Below, piece by piece: positions 11,572-22,150 of a stretch of 64,000 nucleotides of DNA. Numbering within the stretch: the first letter of the stretch is position 1; every line of letters begins with the position of its first letter. Origin of the DNA: Amblyomma americanum (taxonomy: Eukaryota; Arthropoda; Arachnida; Ixodida; Ixodidae); NCBI RefSeq assembly GCF_052857255.1, contig NC_135505.1, positions 45,338,520-45,402,519 on the forward strand, written 5' to 3'. The notes under the pieces were generated by a model. That model ran no database searches. It saw only the letters and a program-made list of their open reading frames with translations, and had not been told where the DNA came from. The translations under genes were made by a program, and so were the position numbers.

Positions 11572-12378
11572 TGTTGTGCTCGCGCTTCCTTCCTGCTGTA
11601 GAATTCGGGAAAGTGGACGTGACAGCAGGGATGCCAGAGGGGACGACGACAATAGCGACCCCACGTGTTCGAACAGGAATGGCGGAAGCAGCGACGATAG
11701 CGTCCCCATAGCCACGATAGCGTTCAACAGGAATTCCAGCGACACCATAAGCGTATTCGTTCCGGTCCTCGCCACGACGAAGTGCGGTATCAGTGTGGTC
11801 CCCTTCAGTCACGCTGGATTTGAACAATTGCCCTAGTGCCGCACCTGCGACAGAGCTTCCGCTTTCCGGTCACCAGTACAAGCTCTTTCGACACCTGCGG
11901 GGAGACAGCCTGCATTCCCGTGTCATGCAGGTGCCCTCCGGACGCACGTGCGCGGCCACCTGGAAGCCGCAGGGACGACAACGTGACCGGGTCCTGTTCC
12001 CTTTTCGTAGACCGAGCTGCGAAAAAACATCAGGACCGCCCTGCCGTGGGTGGTACCACCAGTGCCATCGTGTGATTGGACATCATTCTTCGAACTGTAT
12101 TCCCCAGCTGGGAACTGGGGAATACGAAGTGTATTTAAGGAGCTGCTGGTATGATGCCCCTTCTTGAGAGGTATCAGAGACTTCAGACTCCTAAGAAGCT
12201 CTCTTTAATGAGAAGCCCTCTCATTTGACCGTACTTGTACATAATGTAAATTGTCCTTGTATAAAGTTTTCGAAGTTTTCTTCATCCGATCGTCCTCGTT
12301 TCTCCTCCGGCCGAGTCATGCTATATGAATCCCAACAACTGGTGGCAGCGGTGGGATGCTGCTACATGAATTCCAACA
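11572..12378 (+). repeat. Gypsy-1 5' LTR (807 bp)
   Basis: Matches 16533-17312 along its length with visible substitutions and indels, among them an extra short repeat near 11700 (ACGATAGCG recurs) and about 15 extra bases near 11900. TG...CA ends. The last 41 bases contain a duplicated copy of the LTR end plus a primer-binding motif (12340-12357). Confidence 0.85.
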
Positions 12379-12400
12379 ACTGGATGGCAGCTCTGGGACG
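12340..12400 (+). promoter_or_regulatory. Gypsy-1 primer binding sites, duplicated
   Basis: TGGTGGCAGCGGTGGGAT at 12340-12357 is complementary to the 3' end of a tRNA-Leu (AAG/TAG type, ending ATCCCACCGCTGCCACCA). It lies 2 nt after a CCCAACA LTR-like end. A diverged second copy, TGGATGGCAGCTCTGGGAC, starts at 12381, 2 nt after TTCCAACA. The first motif is also present in the 3' LTR (17274-17291), so it is now inside the LTR and the second copy marks the working boundary. Confidence 0.65.
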
Positions 12401-12625
12401 TCCACGTGAACTTACCGGCTCCAACAGACCTCGGCAACTACGGGACTGACAGGCGTCAGCTATACCTTGGCAGGGTGAGTGCCCAATGTTTTCCGTTCAT
12501 TTCGCCAGACTGTACTAGCACAGGCAGATGCTAGGTGCGGATTCCTGTTGTCTGGGAAATTGATTTAGGGAAACTGCTTTGTTCACTTCAAGCTAGGGCT
12601 TTTGTTTTAGTGGGCTTGCTAACGC

Positions 12626-14505
12626 ATGGTGGAATTCACGATGGAGAAGTTAAATGTGCAAGACCTGCTCGAAATTTTCCAGGAGCTGGGGATTTCGCTA
12701 CTTTCTGCGAAAAGAAAAAAAGAAATTCTCGAGGTTATGCGGCAGGAGGAGGTGACTACTGAGGAGGTGGACGAGGCTTTGGAAATGATTGTTGGACGCA
12801 AGAAAGAAAAAGAAGAGCTTCGGTTGGCTCAAGAGAGACGGGATTTGTGCGAGCAGAAAGAAAAAGAAGAGCTTCGGTTGGCTCAAGAGAGACGGGAGGT
12901 CCGTGAGGCAGAGGAAAAGCGAGAGAACATGCTCGAAAAATGAAGGAGCTCGAAATCGCGTCGAACGGAGGGAATATGGCGCGTCTTAGCCCTGTAGCTT
13001 CAGTAGAGGAGCAAGGAATGCAGAGATTGCAGGATCTCGTCTCACCATACCGCGTGGGAGGCGATATTGCATTCTTTTTGGTAAATTTCGAACGCGCATG
13101 CGGGAAGGTGCTCATCGACAAGAGCGCTTGGTCTGAGAATTTACTTGCTCTCCTTCCGTGCGAGGTGGCCGAAGTAATGGCTCGCCTCTCAAGAGAAGAG
13201 TGTGATGACTAAGAGAAGGTAAAGAGCGCACTGCTTAGAAAGTATCGGCTTTCTGCTGAAGCCTTTAGGCAGCGATTTAGGCAGGCAATGAAAGGCGGAG
13301 AGTCGCATACTGACTTCGCGTACCGGCTTAAAGTAAACTTACACGAGTGGCTTAAGACCGCTGAGGTGTACGGAAATCATGACAAGGTACTGGAGTGCAT
13401 CGCACTAGAGCAGTACTACCGCGCGATTCCAGAAGATCTGAGGATATGGCTGCAAGATAGGCTAGCAGATATAGACCTAGACAAAGCGGCACAGCTCGCA
13501 GAAGAGTATTATGTTCGCCGAAACCCCCAAAGCAAGGCAGGGTACATAAACAGGTTAGGAAAGGGAGAAATCTATTTAAAGAGAATCCCCGACCGAAGGG
13601 TGCCGCCAGCACGCCGGGATCACCGAACAGAGGAAGCGGGATCAAAAGGAGGTGGTAGCGAAAGCAAGATGGAGTCACCCAAATCTGCCGATTCGCCGAA
13701 ACAGCAGGCACCGGGAGCTCGCGCGTTTGAAGCGCGAAAGCCCATTGTCTGCTATAATTGCAACAAGGGGGGTCACATCTCAGTGAACTGCAAAAAGCAA
13801 AAGATGGCGTTCGCGTGCATGCGAGAGTCGGAGGAAAACCTTAAATTGCTGGAGCCATACATGCGGGACGTGGTTATAAATGGCAAGAAATTCAGGGCAC
13901 TGCGGGATTCAGCGGCTACCATGGATGTTGCTCACCCGTCCTGTGTTTCCTCCACGGACTACACCGGCGAATGCGCCTGGATTAAGCAGGTCGCCGAAGA
14001 ACAGAGTGCATGCTTGCCTATAGCGACGGTGACCCTAGAGGGAACTTTTGGCAGGCTAGACACAGAAGCGGCAGTTAGCGCAAACTTGCCGACATACTTG
14101 GCCTACCTGTTTTCAGAAAAAACCGAGCAGCTGCTGAAAAAAAAAGGTCTCTCTTTAACCTCGGGCTTGGCTTGCATAGCGCTAACACGTTCTCGAGCGC
14201 GAAAGCTCGCAAAGAAACTCGACTGCACTCCGATAATTGAGCAGGCACAGAACCACTCTCCCGACCAGCCGGGGGATCCTTGCAGAGAAACTGATCCGTC
14301 TAAACCGCATGAGCATGACCATGAAGGTGTTCCCAAACAAGCGGTAGCTCATGAAATCCAAGGAACTGCCGATACCGTAGAGAATGGGGCAACAGGAACC
14401 AACGCGAAGGTTTCGACATTAACACCTGCTTCGACTTGCTGGGAGGAGTTGACTAAGTTTGATAGGAAAGCACTTATTGCAGAGCAGAAAAACGACCCAC
14501 GTTAG
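12626..14505 (+). pseudogene. Gypsy-1 Gag-protease (SCAN-like Gag, CCHC, DSA), two lesions
   Basis: The first section, 12626-12943, is a charged coiled coil containing two exact 54-bp repeats (KEKEELRLAQERR, from 12801 and 12855). A one-base change in the A run near 12935 shifts frame to 12940-14505, which is open except for TAA at 13210. After that stop, SAEAFRQRFRQ through LEQYYRAIPEDLR to LAEEYY matches a SCAN-like domain. The CCHC knuckle CYNCNKGGHISVNC is at about 13750-13791, and RDSAATMD at about 13905-13925 fits a retropepsin active site. Colinear with the intact Gypsy-2 Gag. Gag would form the particle and the protease would process it. The two lesions suggest it is not translated whole. 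Confidence 0.8.
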
Positions 14506-14599
14506 GAGCTCTAAGCAATAAGGTGAGCGAGGGAGTCGCCAGAAAAAAACATCAGTTTTCATGAAAAATCAGGCCTTCAGTACCGTAAATACTGCGACT

Positions 14600-15940
14600 G
14601 AAAGGGAGGCGCATATGAGCAACCCCTAGTGCCTGAGAAGTACCGGCGGCAGCTTCTAGAGCTCGCACACGGAAATGCATGGGCGGGCCACCTGGTCATA
14701 AAGAAAACAAAAGCTAGATTAGCCCTCGAATATTACTGGCCTCGCTGCTGGAAAGATGTGGAACAGCTTCTTAAATCTTGCGACACCTGCCAGCGGATCG
14801 GCGAGTCGACGGATAAATGGAAAGCACCCATGGTACTAGTTCCCATATTTACAGAGCCCTTTCGGCGTCTTGTGATAGATACTGTCGGCCCACTGCCAGC
14901 GTCCAACTCTGGCGGTCGCTACATTCTGACCTCACTGTGCGGGGCAACCAAATTTCCCGAGGCCATTCACTTGAAGGAGCTAAGTTTTGCATGCGTTGTC
15001 GACGCCCTTTTGTCAATTTTCTCTAGCGTGGGGTTCCCTGCAGAGATACAAAGTGATAACGGGAGCGTGTTCACAAGCTGCTTGACAACAATGTTCTTTG
15101 AACGGTGTAGGATTAAAATAATCCGCAGTTTCATTCACCACCCTCAGTCAAATCAAGTGGAGCGTATGCACTCACTGCTAAAGCGGATACTTAGGTCTCT
15201 GTGTTTTGAGCATAAGGTAGATTGGGAAGGCTGCATTCCAGCAGCACTCTTTGCAATGAGATCCGTCTCCACGAAAGCACAGGATTTAGCCCCGCTGAAC
15301 TAGTCTACGGTCGTGACTTGAGGACCCCATTGCGCATGCTAAGGGAGTCGTGGGAGGGTTACGGAGAGGATCCCTGTGTAGTCGAATACCTCCCGAAACT
15401 ACTGGAAAGACTTGCGAAAACCAGAGACCTGGTGGAAGCAAATGTCAGAGCAGCGCAGTCACTGTCTAAAGTGTACTACGACAAATCGGCACCAAGCGCA
15501 CCTTTCAACCTGGTGACCAGGTGATGTTGCTGCGTCCGTCAAAAAGGAACAAGCTTGAGGTGCAATGGGAAGGGCCAGCTAAGGTGGTGTCCAAGCTGTC
15601 GGACACCACCTATGAGGTCAAATTTAAGAACAAACACAATCGAATAATCCACAGTAATTTGATGAAGCCTTATGTGCAGCGTCAGACCATGGTTAACATG
15701 GCGCTGAACATGCCAGAGGAAGAGATTTCAGACATACCTTATGTCATACATGAGGACGAGCAGGCAGCGAATGAGCTGCTAAATTCAATCGACACAGAGC
15801 CACGTTTGTCGGAAAATCAACGAGGAGACATGAAAAACGTCGTCCTCGACTTGGAGGCGGTGTTTTCAAACAAGCCAGGAAAGACAACCTTCATCGAACA
15901 CGACATTCAGCTGTCCAGCGAACAGCAGATCAGGTTACAT
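14600..15940 (+). pseudogene. Gypsy-1 integrase fused to start of RT region, frameshifted
   Basis: The zinc-binding H2C2 part is at about 14660-14790 (LAHGNAWAGH, then CDTCQ). The DDE core shows VIDTVGPL near 14873, QSDNGSVF near 15050 and QSNQVERM near 15147. Frame changes occur near 15270-15300 and 15515. TGFSPAELVYGRDLRTPL continues the core, and 15521-15660 has a GPY/F-type module (VQWEGPAKVV, HSNLMKPYV). In the same frame, 15521-15946 runs on into LSENQR, AVFSNKPGKTTF and HDIQLSS, which is colinear with residues about 76-113 of the Gypsy-2 RT protein. This continuous frame is the direct evidence for integrase upstream of RT. Coding ends at IRLHT, where RT should begin. Confidence 0.85.
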
Positions 15941-15946
15941 ACCTAG

Positions 15947-16532
15947 GAGTTCGTTTTCCCTATTTCGGTCAAGGTTAAGTAAGAGCGAGTGGTGTAACGT
16001 AACCTGACTCTAGGTATTGGGGCGGGCAAAATTGAACGCCACGTCGGCCAAATTAAGTCACCTATTCCCGTACCGCGTGCCCTCTAAGCCCCAACCTGAT
16101 TTCATTTAGCGAATTTTTTTTCCTATCCAAGTGCGCCTCCAGCGGGAGCACACGCCTTGGACAGGTGCCCTGTCAATACTACTCGTCGGGAGACACCATG
16201 TGTTCATTAAGGCAAAACATCTCATCTCTTCAAGTTTTAGTTGAAGTTTTTTGCTAAGTGCCGTTTTGGCCCTGAGTTTTGGTCTGGAGGGATGAGTGGG
16301 TTCTGAGGGCACGTGCTTTTGTCAGGTGTGGTTTGGCGTCTGTGATCCCTTCTGGCTAGCATTGCAGAGAATTTCCCAAAACGGCCATCTGACGAGGGGA
16401 AGCGATGCCGAGCTTCGGCACTGAAGGTCATCAGAAGACTCCCAAAGAGCATCTGGTTCCTGGCACGCCCCGTCAGCCTAGCTACGTGCGAGCAGTTCAT
16501 CTTCCGGGCGCAATATCTGGCGGCGGGGGTGC
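15947..16532 (+). other. Gypsy-1 3' untranslated region with polypurine tract
   Basis: No RT or RNase H coding is visible between the truncated frame and the 3' LTR. GGCGGCGGGGGTGC at 16519-16532, directly before the LTR, is the probable polypurine tract for plus-strand priming; Gypsy-2 has a similar one. GTTACATACCTAGG near 15936 and CCTGACTCTAGGTATTGG near 16003 form an imperfect inverted pair at the deletion edge. Confidence 0.6.
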
Positions 16533-17312
16533 TGTTGTGCTCGCGCTTCCTTCCTGCTGTGGAATTCGGCGAAGTGGACGTGACTGCAGGGCTGCCAGAA
16601 GGGATGACGACAATAGCGTCCCCACGTGTTCGAACAGGAATGCCGGAAGCAGCGACGATAGCGTTCAACAGGAATGCCAGCGACAACCATAAGCGTATTC
16701 GTTCCGATCCTCGCCAGGACGAAGTGCGGTATCAGTGTGGTCCCCTTCAGCCACGCTGGATTTGAACAATTGCCCGAGTGCCGCACCTGCGACAGAGCCT
16801 CCGCGTTCCGGTCACCAGTCAAGCTCCTTCGACACCTGCATTCCTGTGTCATGCAGGTGCCCTCCGGATGCACGTGCGCGGCCACCTGGAAGCCGCGGGG
16901 ACGACAACGTGACCGGGTCCTGTTCCCTTTTCCTCGACCGAGCTGCGAGGAAACATCAGGACCGCCCTGCTGTGAGTGGTACCATCAGTGCCATCGTGTG
17001 ATTGGACATCATTCTTCGAACTGTATTCCCCAGGGATCTGGGGAATACGAAGAGTATTTAAAGAGCTGCTGGTTTGATGCCAAAGAGAGCCCCCTTCTTG
17101 AGAGGTATCAGAGACTCCCGACTCTTAAGAAGCTCTCTTTACTGAGAAGCACTCTCAGTTGCCTGTACTTGTACATATTGCAAATAGTCCTTGTATAAAG
17201 TTTTCCAAGTTTTCTCCCTCCGATCGTCCTCGTCTCTTCTGCGGACCAGTCACGCTACCTGAATCCCAACAACTGGTGGCAGCGGTGGGATGCTACTACC
17301 TGAATTCCAACA
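16533..17312 (+). repeat. Gypsy-1 3' LTR (780 bp)
   Basis: Direct repeat of 11572-12378, TGTTGTGC to TTCCAACA, followed by the ATCT target duplication at 17313-17316. It includes the former primer-binding motif at 17274-17291. Confidence 0.85.
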
Positions 17313-17316
17313 ATCT

Positions 17317-17999
17317 CCACGTGGTTGCGATTGTGGCTCAGCTTGAGCCAGTGGGCAGGCCTGTGCACTTTCCTTTCCTTTCTTCCTGGCAACAAGAGAC
17401 AGGCAGACGAATGTATACCAGTATAGCGGCCCCGGTACAGCACAGTTTTCCTACCCGTTATAGGACATATTTTGGTTAGGAGGGGGGAGAAAAGATTGAG
17501 ACGGCACAACCAATTTTAATGGCCGCTATCTTGGCCCCAACAAACCGAAGCTATGGCACCATTTCGTCCCCTGACGTCATACTCACATAGTTTGCCTCTA
17601 TCCACCATATTGTACCGTGACGTCATCATTAGCACGCGGCAGGTGGTTGTTTCTACAATGCTATTGTAGATGGCGCTACAAGCCTCAATGCGAAATGCGC
17701 TGTTTTCTAGTTGCAGCCACAGATGGCACTGCGATCAAGGGCTGTAGCAGACGCCACGAAACCTCGAAACTTGATAAGTAAGAGCTAAAGCTTTTAAAAT
17801 GCTCACGTGCCAGCACATGCATTGTATTCCAAAGGGATCAACAGAACCCTGTAAAAATAAAGAGTCACAATGCTCGAACATTAATGCATTCCTTCCGTTG
17901 TCACTGCGTCATCATATAGTTAACCAGATAGCGCTGATCATTCGCCATCTTTTAGGGCTCTGGGATTGCTAAAGTTCGTTTTTTTTTTGCAGCGATAGC
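17317..17999. other. No recognised feature
   Basis: Right flank of Gypsy-1. Two GTGACGTCA-type motifs (near 17568 and 17618) are present, but I see no gene, RNA or element boundary. Confidence 0.4.
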
Positions 18000-18170
18000 T
18001 ACATTACAGTAGCATTTCTAGCCTTCAGCGTGGCGGCGCCGCCACCCTGTGACTGTGCCGCTACGCTGTCACGTGGTTGGTCACGTGGTGCGGAGCAGCT
18101 GCCGGCGGCGTGGCACCCTGGCTGTCACGTGGATCGTCACGTGGATGGTCACGTGACCAAGTACCACTCA
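18000..18170 (-). repeat. Dispersed repeat carrying a 12-bp CACGTG minisatellite
   Basis: The reverse complement matches the blocks at 6540-6690 and 28370-28510. CACGTG occurs at 18070, 18082, 18126, 18138 and 18150, in two groups with exact 12-bp spacing (units such as TCACGTGGATCG). The other two copies keep only one or two units, so the array is variable. CACGTG is an E-box; binding by a bHLH factor is possible but untested. Confidence 0.7.
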
Positions 18171-20438
18171 GCCAGCTGTAGCTATTGCGTCACTCCAGGT
18201 TTAACCAGAGCTCAGCCCGCGGGAATTTTTTTTTACACTGAGCTGCCAAAAACACAACACACAATCGGAGAGAAGAAAAGAGAAGGAGCAAGTTTTGCGT
18301 ACATTTCAAACGTGATTATCTAGCTGGATTATGTGTACACTTTATTTGTGAAACGCGAAAGTTCCAGCGAGCGGAACTTTGCGATGACGCCGTGGCCCTC
18401 ACGAAACATAGCAATGACTGGAGTAGAGACCCAGGCAGGGCTACTAAAACCCCAGAGCGTGGTCGTGCGATACCGGTGCGCTTAGTTTATGCGCAAGAAA
18501 GTGAATGCCAGGAGAATGGGATTGACACATTTTCCGATCTGCTGCTCTTTCATAGGTCTGATCTGAACTTCTAGCTTAATACGTACCCGACGCACCCGAT
18601 CGTTTAGTGAAACTATAAAGAAAGAGCGCCTGTGTAATAATTGCCGCCATAATTGAATAAAAAATGCTTATCTTTGTAAAGTATTAAGTAGTAAACGATC
18701 TATATCCGATACTATGGTGTCACGACTGACACTGGTGATCATCCTTGCTGGTAATGCGTGGTGGTCAGTTCTCGTAAAGAACCATCTCTAAAAACTATGC
18801 AAGTTTCTCTGTTGTCCGATATATAATCACACTGGATTAGTATATGCTCCAATTCCAGGTGGCGCTACAAACCGTATCGTTTGGAGTCAACGAGGGTGGG
18901 AAACTTTTTCGCAAAATACATTGCCGCACAGCACTCACTACATTACACGTCGCCGAGTTCAGCGCGTCTTAGAGCCTCGTGCGAAAGGCGAAAGGTCTAT
19001 GAGGGAATGTAAGCACGAAAAGTACTGTTTCATTTACTTATCTGCTCATCATTTACCCACAATCGGAGGTCACACATAAATAAAACTCGCCTCCTTTATG
19101 TAAGCGTTTGTTAATTGCCATTTGTGTCGTCTTCCCTGTCCTTTGCATGCTTTTGATATAATTTCGTTAAAATGTGACGCCCAAGCTACTCATTATATTA
19201 ACCTGCGGTTAAATTTCTGGAAAATTGCTGGTAAGCAAAAATATGTCTCCATAGCCGCGACAGAAGTTGTGATGATAGTTGTATTATAAATAGCTCTCAA
19301 AGAAACGGAAATCAAGTTTGAGCTCCATAAATTATAATTTTTGTTTTACATAACTAAAGAATATTTAGCGTGGAAGGCATTGGACCGCAAAATTTTTTTA
19401 GCCGGCGACCAGCTTCAACCTGTAATTGCTTGTTACTGCGCTTTCCTGGAATCGCTGCCGGCTACAGCGAGTTTTCCGCAAGAAACTTGACAACACAAAA
19501 AAAATAACGACTGTTTTAGACGGAATATGCATTGCTAAACACACGCCGTTTCTTCACGACGGTAGTCGAATAAAGCGTACGAAAGCGAAGAAGGTAATTT
19601 TCTGAATCTTTTTTTATCACCTGTAGTAAAAAGGCAACCTTATTGGTGCAAAGACAAAGCGCGACTGGGACAGGGCGAAAGAAATTGACAGACATAGCGT
19701 TTACTCACGAGTGATGATCTTTATTGCTGTCACGAATTAAATAGGGACAAAATGAGCACAACCACGTAGAACTGTATGAAAAATTGACTACCTACAGAAA
19801 AGAAATGTTGAATAACAACAAGCAGAATTTGTGTCAAAATGTCTAACAACCAACACCCTTAAAAAGGTGGTGAGATAATCTGGTTATTTTTATTTGAGCG
19901 CAACTGAAGGTTTGCTGATGCACTCGTATTGCTCCCAATGAATCAGATAAACTTCAAACGTTTCCACCGTGCACTAGTCCTTATACTTGGGCAGTACGGC
20001 AGTGCAGCTGAAAGCACGGGCTCATAAAGATAATCAGTCGCGAGTCAGAGCCGTGTCTTTCTACTTCTTTCTTTCTGTCGCAGTAGCGCTGTGCCTTTGC
20101 CTCATGAACGTGCCTCGACTTGCTCAAGAGAGCACCCTTTTACTCATTTGTCTCTTCATTTAGCGCGTATATTTCTTAAGAAATCTTAAATAAAGGTGGT
20201 CGTATTTTCAAACCATTCGGTTAGGTAGATTTCTCGTACCCCACCCCTGTTTAGAGATACTGGGGAGTGATTTTCCCAATACACGTCTTTCTGAAAGCCA
20301 CATAACAAGAACTGCAAAAAAGTATTTTCTGAAGCGCGGTTTCTGTTTCTTAGGTCAATGTGTTTTTCTGCTCTGGATGTTCAGTGGGCGATTCGTCTAT
20401 CGCCGGTTCCTTACCACTCAATCGATTATCGCTGAACG
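18171..20438. other. AT-rich region without recognised genes
   Basis: No open frame with family motifs. The segment 19640-19860 may be a retroelement 3' end, because it resembles the tail of the Penelope-like relic near 55700 in style (GACAAAGCGC), but this is too weak to call. Otherwise nothing seen. Confidence 0.4.
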
Positions 20439-20449
20439 TATCATGATAA

Positions 20450-20717
20450 GAGAGAAAGAGAGAGAGCGAGAAAGACAGAAAGGCAGGGAGGTTAACTAGG
20501 CAGCGCCCGGTATGCTACCCTACACGTGGGAGGGGGAACAGAGGGAGATATAGAAAAGGGAGATAACAACGGGGCATGATCACTTTTCCACGTGTCCGTT
20601 GGCCGTTACATGAAGGGTACACAGGGAAGACACTGATAGTTCACAATCTCGCATTCAGTCCTGAGTACTTCAAGAACTTGAAAAGTCCCTTCAAAGCTGT
20701 CCTCTGCGATGAATGCT
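20450..20717 (-). mobile_element. Short retroposon (268 bp) with TC-rich tail and 11-bp target duplication
   Basis: TATCATGATAA occurs at 20439-20449 and again at 20718-20728. Between them, read on the minus strand, lies a sequence starting GCATTCATCGCAGAGGACAG with 34 open codons to TAA, then a noncoding part ending in a CT-rich tail (plus-strand GAGAGAAAGAGAGAGAGCGAG at 20450). Target duplications plus a terminal simple tail indicate LINE-type insertion. The short coding stretch suggests a 5'-truncated LINE. The I-clade LINE here also ends in (TC)n, but direct kinship was not established. Confidence 0.65.
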
Positions 20718-20728
20718 TATCATGATAA

Positions 20729-21929
20729 AAATTTAAAAAAAAATGTGGACATAGTATTTTTTTTTAATTCAGCACCAAGGCCTGTATTTTTTTTTAATGG
20801 GATTAGACGTCAATTGTTTTTCCAAGAGCGAGGGATGCCCGGCTTTCATACGAACAGGGGTGTCCATGAAAAATAACTTTCATGTAAACGAGAGAAAACT
20901 TCAAAAACCATGATTTCCTGACTTCTTCATGAGGCTTCCCTATGCCGTACGTTTGCGTTCATTTTAATCTTGGCAATAGATTCTTAGCTTTTAAGACGAA
21001 TACTCGTGGCCCGAACATAGTTGTATTGGGCATGGCCAACGAGCTCTCGTAGTCTTGTAGGCAGAGCGTAAACATAGCCGGTAGTTAGGGCCTACCTACT
21101 AAATCCATCGTCGGACTGAGCACTGGGTCAAAGAAATTCACCACAAAACTTTAAAATGGATCTCAAGAAGCGTACTGCGATGTCTACCTTGCACGTCGTT
21201 CAGTGCGGCTTTACAATAGGAACCGCTACAGTTGTGATATTGTCCCCAGCAGGGATTTACTTCGGCGGCGTTGCGGAAGGGACTGGATCGGAGCTCAGTC
21301 AGAGGTTCGCGATCTGTATGCTTCTAATATGCGGAGGCTGTAAACAATATAGCGCAACGGTAAAACAGAAGAGAAACCCTGTTGGAAGACTGCCCTCAAA
21401 CGCTCGGCTCGACAACGCGCTGAAGTTCATGGCAAATAATTTCTCACAGGTTGAAACGCACGCTGTAACTCTTCTAATACAAGAACACAATCGTCACACA
21501 CATTTGCTTGGAAATAGCATAAAGAGCAAAAGGAATAATTAAAGTCTGCATACAGGGATCAGGCACGAAGGCAGGAATTTTCTTCGGGAGATGCCGATGT
21601 GAATGTCTTCTAGCTGGTGGGTGTGTACATATGTGTGCGTGTGGAGAGAGGGTGATGACGTAAGCTGGCTGAGCGCTGCTAAGAAAGCAGGGGAGGTGGG
21701 TTGAACTTGATTTCGAGAGGTGCCTACCTCCCCCTATGGATACGTGGATGGTAGACCTGCTGGAACTGATCGCGCACATAACTAACGTCGCGTTACCATT
21801 GTCATGAATGTTTTGTACAGATCCGTTCAAGCTGAAATCGCAACAAGCAACGTCAGGGCGAGTAAAGCCACACAATAGCTTCAGGCAGAGAGCGGAGCAT
21901 CCTCGGTGTGCTCAGAAGAGATAACGTGC
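20729..21929. other. Unassigned region
   Basis: A 128-codon open frame (21156-21542, plus) starts ATG GAT CTC, has a mildly hydrophobic stretch near residues 18-35, and no motif I recognise. No splice-site support or second copy was seen, so it is not called as a gene. T-rich runs near 20755 and 20790. Confidence 0.35.
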
Positions 21930-22150
21930 TTCCTGGACACACTCGAAAACAGCTATTGCTATCAGTCAAGTAACTTGTTGAAGAACTTCCTCTTTGCAGT
22001 TTGTCTACATTACGCGCTGCCTGGAAACAGTCGGAGAGAGCAATTGCTATCAGTCGAGTAACTTGTTGAAGAACTTCCTCTTTGCAATCAGTCTATGTTA
22101 CGCGCTGCCTGGAAACAGTCGAGAAGAGCTATTTGTATCAGTGGAAGGAT
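21930..22150. repeat. 88-bp tandem repeat, about 2.4 copies, at the left edge of unit B
   Basis: ATTGCTATCAGTCAAGTAAC at 21955, ATTGCTATCAGTCGAGTAAC at 22043 and the diverged ATTTGTATCAG at 22131 mark an 88-bp period. The units share TTGAAGAACTTCCTCTTTGCA and GCGCTGCCTGGAAACAGTCG. It ends just before unit B begins. Confidence 0.8.

Larger units (their letters stand above)
11572..17312 (+). mobile_element. Gypsy-1: Ty3/gypsy element with Gmr1-like domain order, RT-RNase H deleted
   Basis: Two direct LTRs (11572-12378 and 16533-17312) begin TGTTGTGC and end TTCCAACA. They are flanked by a 4-bp target duplication ATCT (11568-11571 and 17313-17316). Inside, in order, are Gag with a SCAN-like domain and CCHC knuckle, a DSA protease motif, integrase (HHCC, DDE, GPY/F), and then about 45 codons matching the region just before the RT of Gypsy-2, where coding stops. 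Integrase therefore precedes RT, as in Gmr1-type elements and unlike most Ty3/gypsy. RT and RNase H are missing, and gag and integrase carry frame breaks, so it is non-autonomous and decaying. Confidence 0.85.

Noticed and set aside
11174..11836. 220-codon open frame
   Set aside because: Runs from flanking DNA across the Gypsy-1 LTR start; low-complexity and without motif.
21156..21542. 128-codon frame as a small membrane protein
   Set aside because: Only one weak hydrophobic stretch, no homologue recognised and no splice context.
21930..22150. CRISPR-like array
   Set aside because: Contiguous 88-bp tandem repeat without unique spacers, in a eukaryotic setting.
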